Shown: positions 1-5,404 of the stretch, piece by piece
Layout of the letters: the number at the start of each line of letters is the position of its first letter
Numbering within the stretch: the stretch's first letter is position 1
Source of the DNA: Myxococcales bacterium UBA1660
GTDB taxonomy: Bacteria; Myxococcota_A; Polyangia; Polyangiales; Houyiibacteriaceae
Direction: 5' to 3'
Assembly: GCA_002320815.1 (NCBI GenBank)
Contig: DCLA01000073.1
Coordinates: 1 to 7,428 of the forward strand
Length of the DNA: 7,428 nucleotides
Made by a program: the position numbers and the translations under genes
The notes under the pieces: model-generated
What the model was told of the DNA's origin: nothing
The model's input: the letters and a program-made list of their open reading frames with translations, nothing else
The model's database searches: none

Positions 1-65
1 GAATCACTGTGGCCGTGTACTAGCCCGGACGACCCTCGGGGCCCTCGGGCGGCCGCGCGGTTTGC

Positions 66-797
66 TCAGAAGGTCCCCGCGACCCCGATGGTCCCGGCGC
101 CGACGGTCACCGCGACCGACGACGCGGTGCCGATGACGTGACCCCGCAGGGCCGCGACGAGGCCCACGAGCCCCACGAGCCCACCTCCCAGGGTCATCCC
201 GAGAAAGCGCGCGATGCCCTCGGACTCCTCGGCTCCCGGGACCACGTAGGCGAACCCCACCGTTCCGGCGCCCACCGCGAAGAGCAGCCAACCCGCCGTG
301 ATCAATCGGTACCGCCGGACCCGGCGCTCCTCGTCGACCGCTTCATCCCCCGCGAGCTCGCGCTCGAGCCATCGGCGCTTCGTCCGCAGGGCGAGGAGCG
401 TGGCCAGCAGCGCGACTCCGACCCCCGAGGCCACGCCCGCGGTCGCGGTGAAGATCGCCGTGTCCTCGGGCGAGCGTCTCGCTGCCCCAATCGCCAGACC
501 GGCCCCGAGTCCCAGGCTGCCGGCCGCGACCCCGCCGAGGCGCCGCATGCGCAGCCGAAGCCGAGACGACCCCGGAGACTCGAGGTTGGCGGGCGCATCG
601 GCCGACTCGTCCCGCTCGGGGCTCGGCGGGGCCTCCACCGCCGGGCGGCCGGCGTGCGCGCTGCCATCGGCGCGGGCAGTCGTCGTAGGGATCAGCGGCG
701 CCAGGATAGCGGCCAGCGCGACGACGCGGAGGGTCTCGCGGACTTCGCGTCGGCCACGGAACGCGGGTCGGTCGAAACGTCTCCGCAGGCCGGTCAA
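66..797 (-). CDS. Exported four-TM protein of unknown function, downstream tandem paralog
   Basis: Function not recognised. The 243-aa product starts at a TTG that overlaps the TGA stop of the upstream paralog (shared bases TTGA, 794-797), which suggests translational coupling. The early valine codons are GTC, so no GTG or ATG alternative precedes the signal peptide. A basic n-region is followed by a hydrophobic core (about residues 24-38) and an ARA|D-type cleavage site near residue 43. A Pro/Glu/Asp-rich linker (44-80) follows, then four glycine-rich hydrophobic segments at about 88-106, 115-137, 165-187 and 199-217. A long basic/charged loop (138-164) separates segments 2 and 3, and an acidic loop (188-197) separates 3 and 4. 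The C-terminus reads SSVAVTVGAGTIGVAGTF and matches the upstream gene at 17 of 26 end positions by eye. The paralogy is clear; the role is not. The unusual start and long n-region leave the exact N-terminus uncertain. Confidence 0.75.
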   Translation of the reverse strand: MTGLRRRFDRPAFRGRREVRETLRVVALAAILAPLIPTTTARADGSAHAGRPAVEAPPSPERDESADAPANLESPGSSRLRLRMRRLGGVAAGSLGLGAGLAIGAARRSPEDTAIFTATAGVASGVGVALLATLLALRTKRRWLERELAGDEAVDEERRVRRYRLITAGWLLFAVGAGTVGFAYVVPGAEESEGIARFLGMTLGGGLVGLVGLVAALRGHVIGTASSVAVTVGAGTIGVAGTF

Positions 798-1492
798 AAC
801 GTGCCCGCGAGCCCGATGGTCCCGGGGCCGGCGGTGACCCAGACCGAGGAGCGGGTCTGCAGCGCGTGGCCCCAGATCGCGGTGAATAGACCGACCATCG
901 CGAGGCTCCCACCCATACTGCCGAGGAGGACGATCTGACCCAGCCGACTCGCGTCGTCGGAGTCATCCTCGCCCCCCGACGGCAAAGCGAACCCAAGGGT
1001 GAACAGGAGACCGCCGAACCCGAAGAGGCCCCAGCCCACACCGAGCAGCCGATTGCGGCGTCGGACCCGTGCCGGGTCGAGACGGTACCCGCGGAGTTCA
1101 GCCTCGACCCGCCGCTTCTCGGCAGCCACGGCGAGGGTCGTGATTCCCAGGGCCAAGCTGGCGCCCATCAAACCACCCGCGGAGCCAGTGATGCGCTCGA
1201 AGGTGGGATGCTCCCCTTGGAAGCGTGCCGACACGCCGAAGAGGACCGCGCCCGCGCCGAGGCTCGCCAGCGTCAGCCCGGCGAACCACCGGGTCCGGCG
1301 GCGGAGGGTGAGGACCCGCGGGTGGGCGGCGATCTCCTCGTCGGAGAGGCCCGCCTGCCACGACGTGGGTTCGCCGTCGGCGCGGCGTGCGTCGTCCGGC
1401 GTGTGCGCGGGCGCGTCCGCTCGCGCGGCCGACGAGGGGGCCAGCGCGGCGAGCAAGGTCGCGGCGAAGGCGAAGGGGGCGAGTCGAAGCAT
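794..1492 (-). CDS. Exported four-TM protein of unknown function, upstream tandem paralog
   Basis: Function not recognised. From the ATG at 1492 the product is 232 aa and begins with a clean signal peptide (MLRLAPFAFAATLLAALAPS, cleavage near ARA|D at residue 25). The frame is open upstream to a GTG at 1612, but that would put about 40 Arg/His/Pro-rich residues before the signal peptide, so I chose the internal ATG. No strong Shine-Dalgarno sequence precedes it. A hydrophilic linker (26-62) leads to four hydrophobic segments at about 70-88, 101-123, 148-170 and 185-207. A basic loop (125-147) lies between segments 2 and 3, and an acidic GGEDDSDD loop between 3 and 4. The tail SSVWVTAGPGTIGLAGTF parallels that of the next gene, which starts inside this gene's stop codon. 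The two form a tandem duplication, probably one transcription unit. The 266 bp upstream (1493-1758) show no convincing promoter. Confidence 0.8.
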   Translation of the reverse strand: MLRLAPFAFAATLLAALAPSSAARADAPAHTPDDARRADGEPTSWQAGLSDEEIAAHPRVLTLRRRTRWFAGLTLASLGAGAVLFGVSARFQGEHPTFERITGSAGGLMGASLALGITTLAVAAEKRRVEAELRGYRLDPARVRRRNRLLGVGWGLFGFGGLLFTLGFALPSGGEDDSDDASRLGQIVLLGSMGGSLAMVGLFTAIWGHALQTRSSVWVTAGPGTIGLAGTF

Positions 1493-1668
1493 GGGGCTCG
1501 CTGGGAGCAGGAAGCCTGCCAACCGTGATCTGCCCCGGAGGTCCGCGAGAGCGGGCCGCGGGGCGTGGTCGAAAGAACCACGATGGGCCCGATGGGCGTG
1601 AATCTCCGGCACGACCCCGAATCGGAACCGGCCGCTCTGCCCTCCCCGCCGCCGGCCTCAGCGACGCG

Positions 1669-1803
1669 ATGGGGTTCCCCACGCTCCTCCTGGCCGTGGC
1701 CACGCCCCTCGTCCTCGGCGCGATGGTGGCCATCGTCCGCGCCCGCCGGCCCCGCTCGCTAGCGTCGCCGGCGACCCAGAGCGCCGAGGACGACGAGTCC
1801 TAG
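1669..1803 (+). CDS. Possible 44-aa single-TM small protein
   Basis: This is a tentative call. It is a short plus-strand ORF opening with ATG and ending with TAG. The product has one hydrophobic segment (about residues 3-21, FPTLLLAVATPLVLGAMVAI), a basic stop-transfer cluster (RARRPR) and a hydrophilic acidic end (EDDES). That layout is typical of a bitopic small membrane protein with its C-terminus inside. Against it: no recognisable Shine-Dalgarno sequence precedes the ATG, it overlaps the last 45 bp of the convergent minus-strand gene, and it could be a chance reading of GC-rich DNA. It is the only candidate gene on the plus strand that does not simply mirror a real gene for most of its length. 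Confidence 0.25.
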   Translation: MGFPTLLLAVATPLVLGAMVAIVRARRPRSLASPATQSAEDDES

Positions 1804-4002
1804 GGCCAGCGCCGACACCGGCGCCTCCCCGTTCGTCCGGCAGCCGCAGCCGCCCGAGACCGGCTCCGCCGCGCCCCCATCGGCCCCGGGGGCGCCGGCG
1901 TCCACCTCGGCGACCGGGCAGCTTCCTTCGCGTTCGCACCCATCGGCCGCGTCCCCGTTGCAGTCGCTCCAGCCGCTCTCGCACTCGAAGCCGCAGGCGC
2001 GGGCCACGCAGGTCGCCGCGGCGTGCTCGGCGCCGGCGCAGCCCTGGCCGCAGGCGCCGCAGTTGGCCGGGTCGGTCGCGAGGTCGGCGCAGCTCACGCC
2101 GCAGTAGACGGCGCCGGACTCACAGGTCTCGTCCCGGAAGACCGGGAGCTCCCCGGTCCAGTCGACGACCCGTCGCTCGCCGCCCTCCTGGATCTGCAAC
2201 ACGCGGCCCTCGAGGGTCACCGGCGGGCTCTCCAGGAGCGGCCACTCGAGGGGCGCGAGACCCGGCTCCGGCGCACCGTCGAGCCAGAACTCCGGCCGCA
2301 CCAGCACCCGCTCACCGCCGCCGGCCAGGGCATAGTCGGGCGCGACCCAGCGCACGTGCAGGGCGTCGCCCTGGGCGTCGGTGTACTCCACCGTCAGCGT
2401 CTCCCAGTCCACCGTGAGCGGGTTGGCGCGCAGCGTGTCCTGGAACGCGACGAAGCTCCCGTGCTCGGCGGCGGTGCCCACCTCGAAGACCACCGCGTTC
2501 GTCGCGCCCGCGCTGCGCAGGATGGTGAAGTCGACCAGGGTGTCGGGATCGACCGTGTACTCGCGCAGCGGCCGGACGCCCACGAAGACCTCGCCCTCGC
2601 GCAGGAAGACCCAGCCGTCGCGCTCCACCACCTCGTCGACGGTCTTGGGGAAGCGGACGTCGGTGCGCTCGATCAGGTCGTCGTAGTGCCCGTCGCGGTT
2701 GGCGATCCAATCGCTCCGGCCGAGACCCCGCCAGGGATCGCTGGGCGGCACGTTCACCAGGGTGATCGCAGTGTTCTCGTGCATCGCGTCCTGCTGGAAG
2801 GGCGAGTTCGTGCACTTGGGCCAGCGCTCGGTCTCCTCGAGATCGCTCATCCAGTAGTTCTGGTTCACGTCGATCAGCGTGTGCTCGTCCGCGGAGTCGT
2901 AGAGGATCCCGAAGTTCACGTAGTTGATGTAGAAGCCGCCGGGCACGTAGCGGAAGAAGCCGGTCCCGATGGCGTAGTCCTCGGTGCGGTGGACGGTCCG
3001 CATGTTGTCGTGGGGCTCGCCGCTGCCCCACGCGCCGAAGTCCGCCGCGCTCGAGCGCAGCGTGTAGGGCGTGGCGCCACTCGCACCCACGCGCTGGATC
3101 ACCGGCGCTGGCGGTCCCCCCTCGCGCATGGCGGCGAAGAAGCCCACGTGGCCGTGGTAGCGCCGCAGGGCCGCACCCAGGGCCTCGGCGTCGCCGAAGT
3201 GCGTGCTCGGGCCCCAGTAGAGCCAGGTCAGGAAGGGCACCTGAGGGATCAGCGCGAAGTCCCCCTCGGCGTCGTAGGTCTGGGGGGTGTTCTGCTGCTG
3301 GTAGTTCGAGCGGTTGAAGGGGGCGATCACCTGCCCGTGGAAGGAGTTGGCGGCGAGGTTGGCCAGGTGGAAGTGGATGGCGGCGTCGGCGACGAACCGC
3401 ACGTCGGGGTCGGCCGCGAACTGCTGGAGCATCATCCACGGGTAGAGGTGGAGCATCAGGTAGGTGGTGGAGAGGTTCTCCACGTACCCCTTGTCGAAGA
3501 GGCTCGACGCGACCGTCACCAGGTTGGTCCGGATGCGCTCGTGCAGCGGGCCGCTGGCCATCGGCCCCAGGTAGTTGGTGGTCCACTCGGTCTCGTCCGG
3601 GAACCACTGGGTGAAGAGGTAGCCGCAGACGTTCTGCATCAGCGCGTGGTTCTCGGTCCCGTGACCGTCGATCTCGCGCCAGGACTTCATCGCCGTGAGC
3701 ATCCGCTGCCGCTGGGCCTCGCTGAAGTGGTCCCAGTGCTGCGCCAGGGCGATGGTCCCGATGGGCACCGACTGGTTGTCGAGGCGCTCGACGTTCTCCA
3801 CCGCCTGCTCGAGGGCCTCGGCGTCGTCCGGATCGAGGGCCAGCCGGCCCAGGGTGTAGGTGCCCCAGCTCCCGAAGTTGTCCGGCCCGCCCAGGGTCTC
3901 CAGGACGAAGTCGACCCGCCCGTCGTAGGTCGTGAAGTCCTGGGCGTGGCCCGCGGCGGGGAGGGATCCGGCGAGGGCGAGGAGGAGCACGAGCGATCGC
4001 AT
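1759..4002 (-). CDS. Secreted MYXO-CTERM protein with polysaccharide-lyase/heparinase-like body
   Basis: A 747-aa exported protein, probably cell-surface anchored. The start at 4002 is supported by a signal peptide (MRSLVLLLALAGSLPAAGHA|Q, cleavage near residue 20) and a GAGGG ribosome site 5 nt upstream. The frame stays open 95 codons further, but that stretch lacks protein character. Residues about 22-330 look alpha-helical, with a TENHALM motif at 116-122 and aromatic-rich helices, as in (alpha/alpha)-toroid glycan lyases. Residues about 340-620 look beta-rich. They include a QQDAMHENTAI segment and an FPKTVDEVVERDGWVFLREG segment that resemble the heparinase II/III C-terminal sandwich. 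Residues 627-696 hold 12 cysteines (DPANCGACGQGC, then DCNGDAADGCE), a myxobacterial surface-protein style. An Ala/Gly/Asp linker leads to GGCGC (717-721), a hydrophobic helix (727-743) and RRRR, the MYXO-CTERM sorting signal. The export and anchor calls are firm. The lyase assignment is inference from fold-like cues, and no catalytic set is proven. Confidence 0.85.
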   Translation of the reverse strand: MRSLVLLLALAGSLPAAGHAQDFTTYDGRVDFVLETLGGPDNFGSWGTYTLGRLALDPDDAEALEQAVENVERLDNQSVPIGTIALAQHWDHFSEAQRQRMLTAMKSWREIDGHGTENHALMQNVCGYLFTQWFPDETEWTTNYLGPMASGPLHERIRTNLVTVASSLFDKGYVENLSTTYLMLHLYPWMMLQQFAADPDVRFVADAAIHFHLANLAANSFHGQVIAPFNRSNYQQQNTPQTYDAEGDFALIPQVPFLTWLYWGPSTHFGDAEALGAALRRYHGHVGFFAAMREGGPPAPVIQRVGASGATPYTLRSSAADFGAWGSGEPHDNMRTVHRTEDYAIGTGFFRYVPGGFYINYVNFGILYDSADEHTLIDVNQNYWMSDLEETERWPKCTNSPFQQDAMHENTAITLVNVPPSDPWRGLGRSDWIANRDGHYDDLIERTDVRFPKTVDEVVERDGWVFLREGEVFVGVRPLREYTVDPDTLVDFTILRSAGATNAVVFEVGTAAEHGSFVAFQDTLRANPLTVDWETLTVEYTDAQGDALHVRWVAPDYALAGGGERVLVRPEFWLDGAPEPGLAPLEWPLLESPPVTLEGRVLQIQEGGERRVVDWTGELPVFRDETCESGAVYCGVSCADLATDPANCGACGQGCAGAEHAAATCVARACGFECESGWSDCNGDAADGCEREGSCPVAEVDAGAPGADGGAAEPVSGGCGCRTNGEAPVSALALGLVVLGALGRRRR

Positions 4003-4007
4003 GGGCA

Positions 4008-4012
4008 CCCTC
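4008..4012 (-). promoter_or_regulatory. Ribosome binding site of the MYXO-CTERM gene
   Basis: The minus strand reads GAGGG followed by 5 nt and then the ATG at 4002. This places initiation at the signal peptide and argues against the long upstream extension of the same frame. The 77-bp gap back to the toxin gene holds no obvious terminator or strong promoter boxes. Confidence 0.6.
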
Positions 4013-4079
4013 GCGTAGCACGGCCCGACCCCATCGACCCTGACGACCGCGTCGCCCTGGCTTGGGCGCCCGACACCCT

Positions 4080-4814
4080 TCAGGCCCGACGGTCCGGGTG
4101 GGCCGCGACGCCGCGCTCGGCGAAGGCACGAGCGGCGAACGAATGGCGCCCCGGAGCCAAGGAGTTCTTTTCGAGGAAGTCGACTCGTCGATCGCGGACG
4201 AGCATCTGCCAGGCCGACGCCGAGCGCGGCTGGGGCTCGAGCGCGTCCATCGTCAGGACGGCGAGGTTCGCGCCAGCTTCGGGGCAACGGACGGACCGGA
4301 AGCGCACGATCTCGGCGCCGGCGGCGCGCGCGACGCGACCCACCCGCTGGCTCTCCGCGTAGTCGCCGGGCGCCTCGAGCCGGTCTCGGACGGAGTCGAA
4401 AGCGGGTGTCGTGGTGTCGACCCCGCGACGGGTCCCATAGCCGAAGACGAAAGCGGTCTTCTCGACCTGGAGGCGGTCCAGCCCCTCGCTGTGGTCCAGG
4501 AATAGGAGGGCGTAGAAGGCGGTCTCGGCCAGCGCCGTGACCAACGTCTCCGAGCCGTAGAAGATCCCCCGCTCGTCGGTCGAGCCGTAGCGCGAGCCAT
4601 GCCGCAAGGGCGGATAGCGGAAGGGGGTCGAGATCAAGAAGTGGGGACCCGGGGGGAGCACGCGGGGCTTGCTTCGCTCGAGGAGTCGCTCGAGCAGGAG
4701 CTGCTCGTCCAGGTCGTCCACCAGAGCATTGGTGGCGATCCGGGACTGGGCCTCCACCACGCGGGTTCCCTCACCGTCAAGGGGCAGCCAGGGGGGAAGC
4801 TCAGACGCGGGCAC
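4080..4814 (-). CDS. RES-domain toxin (NAD+-degrading), type II toxin-antitoxin system
   Basis: A 244-aa RES-family protein. Characterised members (MbcT of Mycobacterium tuberculosis, Res of Pseudomonas putida) consume NAD+ in the cytoplasm, by phosphorolysis or hydrolysis, and stop growth. The N-terminal part (about 20-60) carries the RIATNALVDDLDEQLLLERL...SKP region seen in this subgroup, followed by TPFRYPPLRHGSRYGS. The expected key residues are in place: Arg75 in GSRYG, Tyr86 in IFYGS, Glu97 in LAETAFY and Ser174 in RFRSVR. The Arg-to-Glu spacing (22) is close to the 21 known for P. putida Res. Translation starts at a GTG that overlaps the antitoxin's last 14 bp, so the two are probably coupled. 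No Shine-Dalgarno sequence is evident before it. The domain appears complete and in frame, so the toxin is likely functional. Antitoxin-then-toxin order is the usual one for Xre-RES operons. Confidence 0.9.
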   Translation of the reverse strand: MPASELPPWLPLDGEGTRVVEAQSRIATNALVDDLDEQLLLERLLERSKPRVLPPGPHFLISTPFRYPPLRHGSRYGSTDERGIFYGSETLVTALAETAFYALLFLDHSEGLDRLQVEKTAFVFGYGTRRGVDTTTPAFDSVRDRLEAPGDYAESQRVGRVARAAGAEIVRFRSVRCPEAGANLAVLTMDALEPQPRSASAWQMLVRDRRVDFLEKNSLAPGRHSFAARAFAERGVAAHPDRRA

Positions 4815-5178
4815 GCATCGCGTCCAGGTAACGCAGGGTCTCGACGAGTCCTTCGACCTCCGCGATCCGGTCCATCGGGCGCGCCTCCAGGAAGTGATTG
4901 AACCCGGCCATCCACTCGGACGCCGCCGAGTCGGTGCCCACCACCCCGATCAGCGAGCGGTAGAGGCGCACGAAGAGCGTCGCCAGCTCGAGCGCCTTCG
5001 GTCGCGTGAGCGGCTGATTCGCGAGCCGGGAGACCGTCGACGCGGAGACGCCGAGCACCGACGCGAGCTGAGCGTGGGTCAGTCCCAAGCGTTCCGCTGC
5101 ACGCACCGTGGCCTTGGTGAGGACTTCGGCCTCCCGGTCGTCGAAGGCGGGGATGGCCATGTTCCGACTGGAACTCAT
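4801..5178 (-). CDS. Xre/MbcA/ParS-type antitoxin of the RES toxin
   Basis: A DNA-binding antitoxin that should neutralise the RES toxin by direct binding and repress its own operon. Counted from the ATG at 5178 it has 125 aa. The N-terminal half is an Xre-like helix-turn-helix: KATVRAAERLGLTHAQLASV followed by the recognition-helix region LGVSASTVSRLANQ. The C-terminal half is the toxin-binding (DUF2384-like) domain, with SEWMAGFNHFLEARPMDRI and GLVETLRYLDAMRARV at the end. In family members this C-terminus plugs the toxin active site. Three in-frame ATGs exist at 5229, 5178 and 5160. The first lies inside the operator palindrome and upstream of the proposed promoter's start point, so I disfavour it. 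The choice between 5178 and 5160 (119 aa) is open, since neither has a clear Shine-Dalgarno sequence. Its stop codon lies within the toxin's first codons. Confidence 0.88.
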   Translation of the reverse strand: MSSSRNMAIPAFDDREAEVLTKATVRAAERLGLTHAQLASVLGVSASTVSRLANQPLTRPKALELATLFVRLYRSLIGVVGTDSAASEWMAGFNHFLEARPMDRIAEVEGLVETLRYLDAMRARV

Positions 5179-5185
5179 GGCTTGG

Positions 5186-5215
5186 AACGTAGGGCTGGCA
5201 GGTGGCCTGATGCAA
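5186..5215 (-). promoter_or_regulatory. Weak candidate promoter of the toxin-antitoxin operon
   Basis: On the minus strand TTGCAT (5215-5210) could act as the -35 box and TACGTT (5191-5186) as the -10 box, 18 nt apart. The -35 box falls in the proximal arm of the operator palindrome, so bound antitoxin would block RNA polymerase. Transcription would begin near 5179, almost at the ATG at 5178. The match to consensus is poor, so this is inference. Confidence 0.3.
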
Positions 5216-5236
5216 GAAGGTACAATCATTCTTGCA
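5211..5236. promoter_or_regulatory. Operator palindrome, probable antitoxin binding site
   Basis: A perfect 8-bp inverted repeat, TGCAAGAA and TTCTTGCA, separated by 10 bp. The start-to-start spacing of 18 bp would put the two half-sites on nearly the same DNA face for a protein dimer. It lies 32 bp upstream of the antitoxin ATG at 5178. Xre-RES complexes are known to autoregulate by binding inverted repeats in their promoters. That this particular site is the operator is inferred from position and symmetry. Confidence 0.65.
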
Positions 5237-5237
5237 C

Positions 5238-5254
5238 ATGACGCAGACCGTCAT
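5238..5254. promoter_or_regulatory. Second inverted repeat next to the operator
   Basis: A perfect 6-bp inverted repeat, ATGACG and CGTCAT, with a 5-bp spacer. It begins 2 bp beyond the 8-bp-arm palindrome. It may be a second regulator site or part of a composite operator. The half-site differs from that of the first palindrome, so a different protein or chance is possible. Confidence 0.35.
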
Positions 5255-5324
5255 CGGATGCTGCGGCGCGGCAAACCTGAAAATTCCGGATCCGCGATCG
5301 CGCCACCCTCGTCCCCATGAACCA

Positions 5325-5361
5325 ACAAAAACGGCCACACCCGACGGGTATGGCCGCTTTT
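5325..5361 (-). terminator. Intrinsic terminator of aspS
   Basis: Read on the minus strand, the RNA folds into an 11-bp stem (CGGCCAUACCC paired with GGGUGUGGCCG, including one G-U wobble) with a 3-nt loop, followed directly by UUUUU. It begins 43 nt after the aspS stop. An AAAA run in front of the stem could extend the pairing. On the plus strand the wobble becomes a C-A mismatch, so the signal is stronger in the aspS direction. It insulates aspS from the toxin-antitoxin operon. Confidence 0.85.
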
Positions 5362-5404
5362 GGAACCAGAAATTGCGAGTTTCAGTGTGAATCTCGAACG
5401 CCGT

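Noticed and set aside
3..23. End of a possible plus-strand gene, ITVAVY then TAG, entering from the left edge
   Set aside because: Six codons with a plausible beta-strand-like ending are too few to support a gene.
1493..1612. 40-codon extension of the upstream paralog to a GTG start
   Set aside because: It would place a His/Arg-rich stretch before an otherwise ideal signal peptide. The downstream ATG is simpler.
1721..1735. Hairpin CGATGG-TGG-CCATCG, 24 nt after the MYXO-CTERM gene stop, as a terminator
   Set aside because: It has a short 6-bp stem and no T-tract on the minus strand, so it is not enough to call a terminator.
4003..4287. 95-codon N-terminal extension of the MYXO-CTERM gene
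   Set aside because: It is Arg/Pro/Gly-rich with no domain character, it would bury the signal peptide, it overlaps the toxin gene's 3' end, and a ribosome site sits just before the ATG at 4002.
2023..4362. A 779-codon plus-strand ORF antisense to the MYXO-CTERM gene
   Set aside because: It has the same shadow composition. The minus strand has a signal peptide, cysteine module and sorting tail in one frame.
5221..5226. TACAAT as a plus-strand -10 box inside the operator spacer
   Set aside because: No -35 box lies at a suitable distance upstream, and no plus-strand gene follows.
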